Below, one piece after another: positions 8,415-17,566 of a DNA stretch of 64,000 bases. Each line of letters begins with the position of its first letter. The stretch's first letter is position 1. The notes under the pieces are model-generated. The model saw only the letters and a list, made by a program, of their open reading frames with translations. It was not told where the DNA came from and did no database searches. The position numbers and the translations under genes were made by a program. The DNA is from Blastocatellia bacterium (lineage in GTDB: Bacteria > Acidobacteriota > Blastocatellia > UBA7656), in assembly GCA_035275065.1 (NCBI GenBank), contig DATENM010000061.1, positions 79,495 to 143,494 on the forward strand. Direction: 5' to 3'.

Positions 8415-9842
8415 ATGGACCCAATGGCGATTGTTGTCTATCTCGGCAAGGAGGCCGCCTTCAAACTGCTTGAAGTCGGAATTGAACAGGCGCTGGGCGT
8501 CGAAATCCAGGGCATCACCGTGGAAGCCTATGCCAAGCAGGCGGTGCTGGGGATCTTTCTCATGCAAGGCATGCGACCCGAGCCGGATTTTGAGCATCGG
8601 GCCGAGATGCGCTTCAAGGAGCTGGATAACAAGATCGCTGACCTGCGCAAAGACCTGACCGAGCTGAAAAATGAGATGACTGAATTCAAATGGCATGTGC
8701 AGACCCTGTTCTATGAAGCCCGCGAAGAAGAGCTCTGGCAGACGATGTTACAGATTGAGAACTCGGCAGACACCTACTACGCGCTGCTGCACACGCTGGG
8801 CACGTCAAAAGCATCGCTGGACAAGCGCAAGGAACGCGCGCTGGAACTGGCCAACACCATCCTCGCCAGCCCCGTGGTCGCCAACATCGCCAACGCCCGG
8901 CTCGCCTTGCTCGGCGATGACGTCGGCGGCGGGGGCCGCGAGCGCGTGCGTGGCTTCCTGGAGATTTGGAAGCAGCAGGCGTTGCGTGAAGCCGACCTCG
9001 GCTGGAGCGGCGAGCGGCTGTTTGAGATTTACGGTCTGCTCGAAGCGAAGTTCACCCGCGCCCTGATCATTCAAGTGAAGTGCGCCCGGCTGTTGATGGA
9101 AGCCCACCAGGCGTTGCACCTGGACGACGCTTCGCATAAGAGCGCGGCGGATTACTTCGCCGATACGTTCTACCCGATGCTCAAGACGGAAGTGCAGGGC
9201 TTCCGCGACATCATCGAATCGCTGGCCATCAACCTGTTGCCGCTGCCCGATGCGCCGATGGCTTCGATGAAAATCCCCGACGAAATCGGCGTGCTGCTGG
9301 CGGCAGTTGACCTCTACGTCGCCCGCGCCCTGAGCGGCAAGCTGAAGGCGGACCCGCCGCAGGTCAGCGGGCGCAAGCTCGAAGAACTGCCGGCGCTGGC
9401 GAGTTGCTGGGGCCGCGTGATCGTGCCGGGCACGCGCTGGATACGCCGCGCGCCGGGCGCGAAAGAACCGGCGCGCGCGACGATCACCGCGCAGGACGGC
9501 CGCTCGTTCACCTGCAAGGGACGGCTCGAAGTGCGCGCCGTGAGCTTCACGCCATACGAGGGAGCGAGCGGCAAGAAGCTACATCAAGGCTATGAGTTTT
9601 ACGTGTCGAACACGCCACGCGACATGGACAAGATGGTAGTGGCGCAGTTCGTTCCCGAAGAGGTGATGCCGGCGGATGTCGCCGGCCCGCTCGACGTGCG
9701 CCTCGAAGATCAGAACGGCGAGCTGCTGGCGCAGACCAGGGCGCTGTTGATTCCTGTTGCGATAGACGAGAAAAAACAGGCCACCGTTCCTTACGGCACT
9801 TTCACGATGAGCTTCACAGGCGGCGCTCAGGTGCGCCGCAAG
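8415..9842 (+). CDS. Unrecognised protein: helical/coiled-coil N-half, beta C-half
   Basis: I do not recognise this 476-residue protein. ATG 8415 is chosen because AAGGAG lies 8 nt upstream. There is no signal peptide. The first part has a hydrophobic helix pair (MAIVVYLGKEAAFKLLEVGI; YAKQAVLGIFLMQG), then a clear coiled coil (about residues 55-95, FKELDNKIADLRKDLTELKN) and a long all-helical region to about residue 330. The C-terminal 140 residues turn to beta-rich sequence (RATITAQDGRSFTCKGRLEV onwards). A helical bundle plus beta domain recalls alpha-pore-forming toxins, but no motif proves that. It is followed 15 nt later by a second unknown, beta-rich gene with its own strong ribosome site. 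Base composition is like its neighbours. Confidence 0.7.
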
Positions 9843-9857
9843 TAGGAGGAGAAGGCG

Positions 9858-10442
9858 ATGAAATTCCGTGTCGGCGGCGACAACCGCAATGGTTCGATCT
9901 CGGTCAAGAGCGGCACCCGGGGAGATTCGCGCGATGAGAATTACAACGTCACCAGCGAGAACCAATACAAAAAGTTCAACCGCGTGCTGGAGCAACGCGC
10001 CGGCACGGGCGCCGCGACAATCGCGGCGCGGCTGGAGACTTCCTCGGAATATATCGGCTTCAACAAAGATAACTATGAATGCCTGGGGCTGACGTTTTCG
10101 AGCAAGGGCACCCTCACGTTGCCGCAAGACCCCGCGGCCACCGGTCAGGCCATCATCCAGGAATCGATCTGGATGAACATCCGCATCGAGCAGACTGGCA
10201 AGGTGCAGCTCGTGGCCTCGGTCATCGCCGACCTCGACATCGCCGAAGTCTCGTTTCAAGGCCCGTCGTTCGACAAGCCTGTGCGCATCTTCGACGACGC
10301 CGACCAGACGCTCAACATCACCAAGCCGGGCGAATACAGCCTGCGCGGCGGCTATCAGTTGAGCGTGCGTGTGCCGGCGAGCGGCCTCGGCGGGCGGCCC
10401 ATCAACATCGAGATTCAAGCCCGGCTGACCCCCGCGTCATAG
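9858..10442 (+). CDS. Unrecognised beta-rich protein, second gene of the unknown operon
   Basis: 194-residue protein I cannot assign. It begins MKFRVGGDNRNGSISVKSGT, has no signal peptide or membrane helix, and reads as alternating short strands and polar turns throughout (TFSSKGTLTLPQD; WMNIRIEQTGKVQLVASVIA; GEYSLRGGYQLSVRVPASGL), consistent with a beta-sandwich. The ribosome site AGGAGGAGAAGGCG before the ATG is very strong, suggesting this product is made in excess over the upstream protein. The gene ends 40 nt before a hairpin terminator, which closes a two-gene unit. The pairing suggests that the two proteins work together, for example as a binding partner and a helical effector, but that is inference. 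Confidence 0.7.
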   Translation: MKFRVGGDNRNGSISVKSGTRGDSRDENYNVTSENQYKKFNRVLEQRAGTGAATIAARLETSSEYIGFNKDNYECLGLTFSSKGTLTLPQDPAATGQAIIQESIWMNIRIEQTGKVQLVASVIADLDIAEVSFQGPSFDKPVRIFDDADQTLNITKPGEYSLRGGYQLSVRVPASGLGGRPINIEIQARLTPAS

Positions 10443-10483
10443 CACAACCGCCGAGGCGCTTAACCGAGCGGCGACGGCGCAAA

Positions 10484-10530
10484 AAACCAGCGGCGCTTCG
10501 GACGGGTCCGAAGCGCCGCTGATTGGTTTG
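10484..10530 (+). terminator. Hairpin terminator of the unknown two-gene operon
   Basis: AGCGGCGCTTCGGA (about 10489-10502) pairs with TCCGAAGCGCCGCT (10507-10520) around a 4-nt loop. A run of A before and GATTGGTTT after extend the pairing imperfectly. Confidence 0.7.
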
Positions 10531-10600
10531 ATGTGGCGCAAGCTGTTAGCTTGCGCAAGTCCGAGCGCAAGCTAACAGCTTGCGCCACATGGATATGCTC
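10521..10600. repeat. GCGCAA-TTGCGC palindrome family, copy 1
   Basis: A perfect 26-bp stem, 10531-10556 pairing with 10565-10590, with an 8-nt loop. Each arm is itself a palindrome, GCGCAAGCT-GTT-AGCTTGCGC. The left flank GATTGGTTTGATGTGG aligns with the flank of the copy at 19396-19410. It lies between the unknown operon and sucC. Confidence 0.85.
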
Positions 10601-10605
10601 TAATT

Positions 10606-11772
10606 CTATCCGGCCTGCGCCGCCAGCCCGACGGCTTTTTCCGCCGCGTCTTTCATCCCCGAAGCGGTCACAAATCCGAGGCCCGATTCATCGATCAGCC
10701 GGCGGCCCTCTTCGACGTTTGTGCCTTCAAGGCGAACGACCACCGGCACGGTGATGCCGATGTTGCGGGCCGCGGCGATGACGCCGCTCGCCACCATGTC
10801 TGTGCGCACGATGCCGCCAAAGATGTTGATCAACACCGCCTTGACGTTCTCGTCGCTCAACAAGATTCGGAAGGCGTTTTCGACTCGCGCCTGCGACGCG
10901 CCGCCGCCGACGTCAAGGAAGTTCGCCGGCTCGCCGCCCGCCAGTTTAATAATGTCCATCGTCGCCATGGCCAGGCCCGCGCCGTTCACCATACAGCCGA
11001 TGTTGCCGTCGAGCTTGATGTAGTTCAAATCATGCTTCGACGCTTCGATTTCCAGCGGCTCTTCTTCGCTGAGATCGCGCAGCTCGGCGTACTCTTTGTG
11101 GCGATACAAAGCGTTGTCGTCAAAGTTGAGCTTGGCGTCGAGCGCGTACAGCTCGCCGTCTTCGGTCAGCAAGAAGGGATTGATTTCGGCGAGCGAGCAG
11201 TCGAGATCAACGACGGCGCGGTAGAGCGCCACCATGAACTTCACAGCCTTATTGACCGACTCTTTCGGGATGCCGATGCCAAAGGCGAGCTTGCGCGCCT
11301 GAAACGCCTGCAAGCCGACCGCCGGATCAATGGCTTCCTTCAAAATCTTCTCCGGCTCGCGTGCGGCGACCTCTTCGATCTCCATGCCGCCTGCCGACGA
11401 CGCCATAAAAACCAGCCGCGAAATGGCGCGGTCCAGAACGATGCCGAGATAAAACTCCTGCTTGATCTTCAATCCCTCTTCGATCAAGACGCGGCGCACG
11501 GTGCGGCCTTCGGGGCCGGTCTGGTGCGTCACCAGGTTCATGCCGAGTATCTGGCGGGTCAACGCCTCGGCCTCTTCAGCGGTGCGCGCCAGTTTCACAC
11601 CGCCGCCCTTGCCGCGTCCGCCGGCATGAATCTGCGCCTTGACGACGACCGGCAATCCGAGACGCTCGACGACGGCGCGCGCCTGCTCGGCGGCGTCAAC
11701 CACTTCGCCGCGCGGCACCGTCACGCCATACTTCGCCAACAGTTGCTTGCCCTGATATTCGTGTATCTTCAT
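10606..11772 (-). CDS. sucC: Succinyl-CoA ligase [ADP-forming] beta subunit
   Basis: Beta subunit of succinyl-CoA synthetase (TCA cycle; succinate + CoA + nucleoside triphosphate to succinyl-CoA). 388 residues, full length. It opens with the signature [17 protein letters not shown], has the ATP-grasp part [18 protein letters not shown], the metal-site region [21 protein letters not shown] and the CoA-ligase part [18 protein letters not shown] and [13 protein letters not shown]. The alpha subunit gene sucD usually follows directly; here the next 500 bases downstream hold a repeat and the opposing operon, so sucD is elsewhere. The start codon lies about 6 nt from a heptad hairpin and no ribosome site is visible in the leader. 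Confidence 0.95.
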   Translation of the reverse strand: MKIHEYQGKQLLAKYGVTVPRGEVVDAAEQARAVVERLGLPVVVKAQIHAGGRGKGGGVKLARTAEEAEALTRQILGMNLVTHQTGPEGRTVRRVLIEEGLKIKQEFYLGIVLDRAISRLVFMASSAGGMEIEEVAAREPEKILKEAIDPAVGLQAFQARKLAFGIGIPKESVNKAVKFMVALYRAVVDLDCSLAEINPFLLTEDGELYALDAKLNFDDNALYRHKEYAELRDLSEEEPLEIEASKHDLNYIKLDGNIGCMVNGAGLAMATMDIIKLAGGEPANFLDVGGGASQARVENAFRILLSDENVKAVLINIFGGIVRTDMVASGVIAAARNIGITVPVVVRLEGTNVEEGRRLIDESGLGFVTASGMKDAAEKAVGLAAQAG

Positions 11773-11777
11773 TTTCA

Positions 11778-11890
11778 GTAGGCAGGAGGCAGGAAGCAGG
11801 AGGCAGGAAGCAGGAGGCAGTCAATTCGGATTCAACCTTCAGCGTGACGTATCCGATTCGACTGCCTCCTGCCTCCTGCCTCCTGCCTAC
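11778..11890. repeat. Heptad-word hairpin, word GGAGGCA/GGAAGCA
   Basis: The left arm 11778-11820 is six heptads of GGAGGCA or GGAAGCA type. The right arm 11861-11890 is the reverse complement with about two fewer heptads. The 40-nt centre has its own near-palindromic ends (TCAATTCGGAT ... ATCCGATTCGA). It fills the whole gap between the sucC start codon and the stop codon of the next gene, whose TAG overlaps the outer edge. Confidence 0.9.
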
Positions 11891-14181
11891 CGACTACTGC
11901 TTGCGGCTCCTCTTTGAAATGTCAGCACGTAGACGCCGCTCGAAAAACTGCCGGCGTAGATGCGATCACGGTCGAACGGGTCGAACGATAATGTCCAGAT
12001 GCGCGTCGTCGGCAGCTCGGCGCCGGCAGCGGCATCGAGGCGCTCCCACGAGTAGCCCTTATCGGTCGAGCGATAGACGCCGCCCTTTGAGTATTCGGCA
12101 ACCATCACCTCGTCGGGATTCGCCGGGTTGAAGACCACCGAAGTGAAATCGCCTGCCGGCAGTCCGCCGCCGCGCCGCACCCAGGTGCGCCCGCCATTGG
12201 TCGAGCGGAAGAGGTTCTGATTGGTGCCGAGCAGGATCGTCTGCGGATCGTTGGGCGCCTGGGCGATGGCTTTCACAGACATGTCGTTCGGGCCGCGGTC
12301 GGTGTGCGTCCACGATCCGCCGCCGTCTTCAGAAATGTAGAGCCCCTCTTTCGTGCCGACCAGGATGCGCCGCGGCGTATCTTTATGCGTCGACACAGAG
12401 TAGACGCGCCCGTTCGGGTCATAGCTGCCGAGGTAGACTTTCTCCCAGCCCTTCGATTCGTCGAAGGTGCGATAGAGCCCATCCATCGTCGCCGCCAGCA
12501 AGCCGCGCCGGCCTTCGCCGTCAACGAAGCTCGTCAGGTCGTCAACTTCGCGCGTCAGCTCGAACATCGACGGGCCGAGAGGCTCGACCGGCTCGACCGG
12601 CTTTTTCTCTTTCTTCGGGGCGCGGCGCTGTGACGATTTTTTCGCGCCGCGCGACTTCTGCGCAACGACCATCGCGACAGGCACCGCCTGGTACTGGCCG
12701 AGGCCGCGCGAAGCCGGCAGCGGTTGCGGATCAACGACGCCGGCGCGGCGGCCGCGCTTGCCGCGCACAGGCTTCTTCACGGGCTTTTCGACCTTCACCT
12801 GGGCTTTGCCGACGAAGGCCCAGCTCGCGCCGCGGTCATTGGAGCGAAAGACGCCGGTGTTGGTGCCGGCGTAGATCACGCTCGGATCGTCAGGCATTTG
12901 ATAAAAGGCGAAGACGTCGCGTGTGCCCAGTCCGCGTGATGACGACTGCCACGATTCGCCGCCGTCGCCGGAAACAAAAACGCTGCCGGCAGAGCCATCG
13001 TGAAAGACGCTCGCCAGCAACCGCCCGCGTTCCTGCGCGTCAGGCTGTATGGCCAGGATGTGGCGGTGGATGAAGCCTGTGTTGGCTTGCGCGAAATCGT
13101 CGCCCAGATTGTCTGACGTCAGCACGCCGTAATCGTCTGTGGCGATCAAGACGCGCTGCGGCTTGTCCGGGGTGACGATGACCGAGCGAATGACATGGCT
13201 CTTCGAGGTCACCAGCATCCAGCGCTTGCCGCCGTCTTTGGTGCGCCACAACCCTTCGCTGGTGCCGGCGAAGACGATGTTCGGATTGGTCGGGTGCGGC
13301 AGCAGGTAATAGGTGCGGCGCGCGGTGAACGGGATGCCGGGAATCTTAACCCAGTGCGCGCCCGCCGAGTTCGAGCGGTAGATGCCGCTGCACGCATTCA
13401 GATAAACCAGCTCGGGGTGCGTCGGGTCAACCGAGATGCCGAAGATGTCCGAATCGTCAATGACGCCGTTGCCCTTGTAACCGGTCTGCTTCCAGGTCAC
13501 GCCGCCGTCGGTCGTCTTCCAGGGCAGGTGCCAGGTGCCGACATAAATTTCGTTCGGGTTGCGCGGGTGGATGGCAATCGATTCGATGTTGTGAATCTCT
13601 TTGTCGCCTTCGGGCGAGATGCGCTGCCAGGTGTGGCCGGCGTCGGTCGAGCGCCAGGTGCCGTTGAGCTTGGGGTCGTCGTTGGCGCTGCCGGCCATGA
13701 CGATATTCGAATCCGATGGCGCAATGGCCAGCGAGCGCACAGACATCCGCTTGGTGCCGTCGAGCAGCTTCCAGTGCTCGCCGCCGTCTTCGCTCTTAAA
13801 GACGCCGCCATCAACATCGCGCGCCACCGCCCATGCGCCGACATAGATAATGCGGTTGTCGCGCGGATCGATGGCGATGCTGTCAACCGACAGGCCGCGC
13901 TCGCCGACGCCGGGCTTCAACCGCCGCCAGGTGCGCGCGCCATCGGTCGAGCGAAAGATTTGCCCGTCGCTGGTGCCCAGATATAACAGGTTGCTGTCAT
14001 CGGGCGCAGCCACCAGCGTGCGCACGTCGCCGCCCCACGGGCCAGTGACTTCCCACTGGCGAATCTCTTTGGGGTCGGTCGTCATGGTGATGATGTCGTG
14101 CGGCCCGTCGGCCCTCACAGGCACGGACGACACCACGAGCGTGAAGATCAGCATGAAGAAGGGGAGGTGACGAATTCTCAT
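11887..14181 (-). CDS. VPS10/sortilin-like BNR-repeat exported protein
   Basis: 764-residue exported beta-propeller protein. The signal peptide spans about residues 1-24 (FFMLIFTLVVSSVPVRA). The body is a long series of Asp-box/BNR repeats of the form S-x-D-G/A-G-x-x-W (FRSTDGARTWRRL, FKSEDGGEHWKLL, WRSTDAGHTWQRI, YRSTDKGYSWERL and others), alternating with I-x-x-P/D-x-N/P-x-x-x-I/V-Y-V/A-G strands. Two propellers are suggested, separated at about residues 470-540 by a Lys/Pro-rich linker (KKPVRGKRGRRAG). Such proteins are common in Acidobacteriota and sit in the periplasm or outside; the ligand is unknown. ATG 14181 is used, with AAGGAG 11 nt upstream; a TTG one codon earlier is possible. 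Confidence 0.85.
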   Translation of the reverse strand: MRIRHLPFFMLIFTLVVSSVPVRADGPHDIITMTTDPKEIRQWEVTGPWGGDVRTLVAAPDDSNLLYLGTSDGQIFRSTDGARTWRRLKPGVGERGLSVDSIAIDPRDNRIIYVGAWAVARDVDGGVFKSEDGGEHWKLLDGTKRMSVRSLAIAPSDSNIVMAGSANDDPKLNGTWRSTDAGHTWQRISPEGDKEIHNIESIAIHPRNPNEIYVGTWHLPWKTTDGGVTWKQTGYKGNGVIDDSDIFGISVDPTHPELVYLNACSGIYRSNSAGAHWVKIPGIPFTARRTYYLLPHPTNPNIVFAGTSEGLWRTKDGGKRWMLVTSKSHVIRSVIVTPDKPQRVLIATDDYGVLTSDNLGDDFAQANTGFIHRHILAIQPDAQERGRLLASVFHDGSAGSVFVSGDGGESWQSSSRGLGTRDVFAFYQMPDDPSVIYAGTNTGVFRSNDRGASWAFVGKAQVKVEKPVKKPVRGKRGRRAGVVDPQPLPASRGLGQYQAVPVAMVVAQKSRGAKKSSQRRAPKKEKKPVEPVEPLGPSMFELTREVDDLTSFVDGEGRRGLLAATMDGLYRTFDESKGWEKVYLGSYDPNGRVYSVSTHKDTPRRILVGTKEGLYISEDGGGSWTHTDRGPNDMSVKAIAQAPNDPQTILLGTNQNLFRSTNGGRTWVRRGGGLPAGDFTSVVFNPANPDEVMVAEYSKGGVYRSTDKGYSWERLDAAAGAELPTTRIWTLSFDPFDRDRIYAGSFSSGVYVLTFQRGAASSSR

Positions 14182-14519
14182 CAACTGCGTCTACTCCTTA
14201 CGTTTCAAATCTTAGCATACGAGTGGCAATGGCCTGAAGGCGGCGCGATGCAAGGTCCTTTCGGGCGACTCTGAATATACAATGGCGGACCGACGAGCGA
14301 AAAGCAGAAAGGCGCAATGTCGAAAAGTTGCAAGGAAAGTTCCGCGCGCCAGTTGCAATACAATGCACGGAGAGCCGGCCGACAAGCTAAGGAAGCGGCC
14401 CGCGCGCCATTTCAGCCGCGCCCGGCGAAAAAAAATAGCGATTCCAAAAAGTTATGCTATGATGCGCGGCGTGATATCAACCCCTTCGGACGATAGGAAA
14501 CAATAAAAGGAGAAAGAAA
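14182..14519. other. Divergent intergenic region
   Basis: 338 bases between the divergent VPS10-like gene and a small unknown gene. The right part is A-rich (run of A at about 14428-14435) and holds a TATGAT at 14458-14463 that could be a -10 box for the plus-strand gene; no good -35 is seen. No RNA gene or repeat recognised. Confidence 0.4.
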
Positions 14520-14882
14520 ATGGCTTGCTCAATGGATATGCTCGACGTTATCGCTCTGCCCGGCCCGTCGGGGCCGGTCCCCGACGGCATGAAGGTCGCA
14601 TCGCTTGCCGGCCCAGACGTCCTGCAACCCGCGCCCGCCTGCCCTGTGCTGGCCATCGGCGGCTTCACGCTTTGGCCGATGAGCTATATCGATAATCGCG
14701 TTAGCTTTGGCATGGTCATGTACAACGTGCAATGGGAAGTGGTCAATCAGGTGGAAAAACCCGGCGCGCGCTATATCTACCAGATCACCACGGATGAGAA
14801 TGCTCAGACGGTGACTTTTGCGGGGCAAGCTAATCAGACGGTCACCATGTCGCTGGACGAGATTTGCGAGATGCTCTATTAA
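14520..14882 (+). CDS. Small protein of unknown function
   Basis: 120-residue protein, unrecognised. Support for reality: AAGGAG 7 nt before the ATG, no competing frame, an A-rich promoter-like leader and codon use like its neighbours. It has no signal peptide. The first 45 residues are Pro/Gly/Ala-rich (ALPGPSGPVPDGMKVASLAG), and the rest is a compact mixed domain with a Trp/Tyr-rich centre (FTLWPMSYIDNRVSFGMVMY) and an acidic C-terminus (MSLDEICEMLY). Cysteines are few (residues 3, about 41 and about 116). It stands alone between a divergent and a convergent gene, so context gives no function. Confidence 0.6.
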   Translation: MACSMDMLDVIALPGPSGPVPDGMKVASLAGPDVLQPAPACPVLAIGGFTLWPMSYIDNRVSFGMVMYNVQWEVVNQVEKPGARYIYQITTDENAQTVTFAGQANQTVTMSLDEICEMLY

Positions 14883-14912
14883 GTCTCGCGGCCCACACAG
14901 CTCACAGCCCAA

Positions 14913-17531
14913 CTAGTGCTTCGCCGAAGCATCCAGGAATTTCACCGCGGCTTCAAGCACATCGTCCCGGCCTTCGCGGATTCCCTTGAGCGTCGGCTCG
15001 GCCTTGATGTGCGGCTGCACGCCGACGCGCTGCAACTGCCGCCCGTCGGCATGGCTGACGCTGTGGCCTGAAAAGCTGACGTAAATCCCGCCCGGCAGCA
15101 CCAGGTTGGTCACGTCGCCGTTCGCGCCGACGGTCGGGCTGCCGATGAAGGTGACGCTGGTCGCCGACTCGAAGAAGAGACAGGTATGCTCGGCCTGGCT
15201 GATGGCGTCGTGGTTAATCAGCATCACGACCTTGCCTTTGTAGATCGCGCCCTTGGCCGGCGGCAACTTCTGCTCGAAGGCGTAATCCGGCGTGCTCCCC
15301 TGAAGGTCTTCGTCTCCGAAGTTCGTCGCCGACTGCAACGGGCGGCGGAAGATGGCGGCGGTGACCCCTTGCTTTTCAGTCAAACGCGGCGCGATCTCCC
15401 AGGCCGTGCCATTCGGGTAGCCGCGCATATCAAAGATGATGGCCGGCGCGCTCATCATCGCGTCCATCGCTTTGTGCGCCTCGACAAGCGGCAGCCGCGC
15501 CAGATCGATGTAACCGTAGCCGCTCGGCAGCATTTGGTAGATCGGCGTCTTGCGCTGGGAAAAGGCGACTCTTTCCATCGGCAGCGTACGGGTCAGCTCG
15601 ACTTCGCGAGCCTGGCCATCGGCGCCCTCGACGCGCAAGCGAGCCTTGCTGTCTTTGGCCCCGCGCAGCGCCAACGGGTAAATGTAAGTGTAAGCCGCCT
15701 GCGGCGTCGATAGAGACTTGAGCTTTGTCAGGTAAGCGATGCGCTGCTCGGTCGGCTCACCGTCAATGGCGAGGATGACATCGCCGACCTTGAGTCCAGC
15801 GGCCTGCGCCGCGCCTTCATCAAGCAGTTCTGTGACGGCCAATCTGCCGCCGACCGCGCTCAAGCCGAGCGGCGGCGCGAACAGTCCCAGTTGCTGGTTG
15901 AGCGCCGTCAGCCCTTGCACGAACCCATGCGTGTCCTGAAGCCGCGCCACCATCTCGGCGACCGTCGTTTGATATTCGAGCGCCGATTTGTTTTCGAGAA
16001 AGCGCGGGATGAAGTCAGTCAACACCGTGGCCCACGGCTTGTCGGTCAGGTTCTTGTACGGGGCAAAGTAATTAATCACGTTCCAGAAGCGGAAGAGCGC
16101 GAGCAGGCGATATTCTTCGGCGGGGAAGCTCATATCGGCGTACGGCGCGTCCTTGACGCTGCGCACGACGAGAGGGGCGGACACGGCTGCGGCTGCCGGC
16201 TGCTCGCCGCCCGACGTGTCGAGCGCCGCCATCGCCGCGGCGATCACCTTCTCATCACCGGCGTCATTCGGGACTTGCGCGTCGGCCTGAAAAGTCGCGC
16301 CGCCGCCCGGATGCACAAATTCGGTGGTGCGGACTTTCACGCGGACGCCGTCAGGCAGCATCATCGGATAAACACCGACGCCGGGCGAGCCATTGGCCTT
16401 GCCGACCTGGACGATGCGGGCACCGGCGGCTTGCAGGCCGCTCAAGAGCGAGATCAGGTCGGGCGTCTTTTCGTCAATGATGACGGCCAGCGGTTTCTTG
16501 CTTTGCGCCTGGCCGCTGATCGCACCCGGCACCGCCGTGATCAGCGACGAAGTATAGCCGCCCGAAGTGTTGCCGCGTTGCGGTGGGTAGCCGCTGTGCA
16601 TTCGATAACGATTCGTGCCGAGCGTGACCGTGCCCTGGACGAGTGCAGGGATCGTACTGTCGAGATAGAAGCCGAGATAAAATGGCGGCAGCTCGGATTC
16701 TGAGATGCCGCTGTACCGGCAGTCGAGCAGGACGCCTTTTGCTTTGGCGACCTCTTGCATCATCTGCGGCTGATTGGCAAACGCCGCGCGATTGCCGCTG
16801 ACGAAGGCGGCGGCCCAGTCGGTGGCCCGAATGATGACGAACCCGTCAACCACGCGGAAGTAGGTCGGCGCTTTCTTCTCGCCGACAGGCGCGGCGACGG
16901 CTTGTTCGACCGCCGGCGGTTCGACCACAGTAGCGGGGTCATTCAAGACCTGAAGCAAATCGCCGATGGCCTGGCGATAGTCGTTCGGCGAGCGCGCGGC
17001 TTTGACCCGCGGGATGGCCTTGATTAGCGCGGCGTCCCAGTCAACCTCCTTGTAGGCCAGGAAGGGGTGAAAGTATTTGACCACGCCCCACAGCCGGCCC
17101 AGCGCCGCCAGCCGCTCGGTCTGGTACTCCGCGTCGCTCAAGTAGCGGGCGAAGTTGATGCGATACTTGCCCGGCAGGGACTGCGGATCGAGCGCGCGAA
17201 CTTCGATGCGATAGTTGCCCGCCTGCTCGGCGGCGATCACGACCTTCTCGTCGCCTTGCGCCCCGGTCGGCGTGTCCACCTCGAAGAGCCGGTGGCCATC
17301 CGGCGCGCTGACCGCCACCACCACGTCAAGGCCGCGCTGTTCGACGACGACCTCGGCGATCTGGCCGTGCTTCAGGCCGAGCGTGTAAAGCTGGCGCTGT
17401 GCCCCCGTCAGTTGGCGCTCGACCGGGGAGTAGAGCGAAAGCGCCGACGCTTGCTCCTGGGCGCGCGCCGTGATGACGCAGAGGAAAGTGATCAACAGCA
17501 AATAACTTGGGCGGGCGAGAAGCTTTTTCAT
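14913..17531 (-). CDS. S41 family peptidase with PDZ domain and N-terminal PPC-like module
   Basis: 872-residue exported protein of the C-terminal processing peptidase (S41) family. After a signal peptide (LLLITFLCVITARA) comes a beta module at about residues 40-135 (VEQRGLDVVVAVSAPDGHRL...AGNYRIEVRA) that also occurs in the TPR-CHAT protein of this window. Then the S41 helical region occurs twice (LAALGRLWGVVKYFHPF and LLALFRFWNVINYFAPY). Next are a PDZ domain (AAGLKVGDVILAIDGEP) and the protease core, with the presumed nucleophile in AISQAEH and the ending GVQPHIKAEPTLKGI. The canonical motif is S-A-A/S-E; here it is S-Q-A-E. ATG 17531 is preferred over 17570 because of GGAGAGG upstream. 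It is last in an amidohydrolase-DinB-peptidase run (35-nt gap). Confidence 0.87.
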   Translation of the reverse strand: MKKLLARPSYLLLITFLCVITARAQEQASALSLYSPVERQLTGAQRQLYTLGLKHGQIAEVVVEQRGLDVVVAVSAPDGHRLFEVDTPTGAQGDEKVVIAAEQAGNYRIEVRALDPQSLPGKYRINFARYLSDAEYQTERLAALGRLWGVVKYFHPFLAYKEVDWDAALIKAIPRVKAARSPNDYRQAIGDLLQVLNDPATVVEPPAVEQAVAAPVGEKKAPTYFRVVDGFVIIRATDWAAAFVSGNRAAFANQPQMMQEVAKAKGVLLDCRYSGISESELPPFYLGFYLDSTIPALVQGTVTLGTNRYRMHSGYPPQRGNTSGGYTSSLITAVPGAISGQAQSKKPLAVIIDEKTPDLISLLSGLQAAGARIVQVGKANGSPGVGVYPMMLPDGVRVKVRTTEFVHPGGGATFQADAQVPNDAGDEKVIAAAMAALDTSGGEQPAAAAVSAPLVVRSVKDAPYADMSFPAEEYRLLALFRFWNVINYFAPYKNLTDKPWATVLTDFIPRFLENKSALEYQTTVAEMVARLQDTHGFVQGLTALNQQLGLFAPPLGLSAVGGRLAVTELLDEGAAQAAGLKVGDVILAIDGEPTEQRIAYLTKLKSLSTPQAAYTYIYPLALRGAKDSKARLRVEGADGQAREVELTRTLPMERVAFSQRKTPIYQMLPSGYGYIDLARLPLVEAHKAMDAMMSAPAIIFDMRGYPNGTAWEIAPRLTEKQGVTAAIFRRPLQSATNFGDEDLQGSTPDYAFEQKLPPAKGAIYKGKVVMLINHDAISQAEHTCLFFESATSVTFIGSPTVGANGDVTNLVLPGGIYVSFSGHSVSHADGRQLQRVGVQPHIKAEPTLKGIREGRDDVLEAAVKFLDASAKH

Positions 17532-17566
17532 GGCGTCCTCTCCTTGTGTGCGCAAAGCGGTGGCCC

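Noticed and set aside
15891..16703. Long plus-strand open frames opposite the S41, VPS10-like, subtilase and DUF4139 genes
   Set aside because: They mirror high-G+C coding sequence on the other strand, are Arg/His-rich and show no domains.
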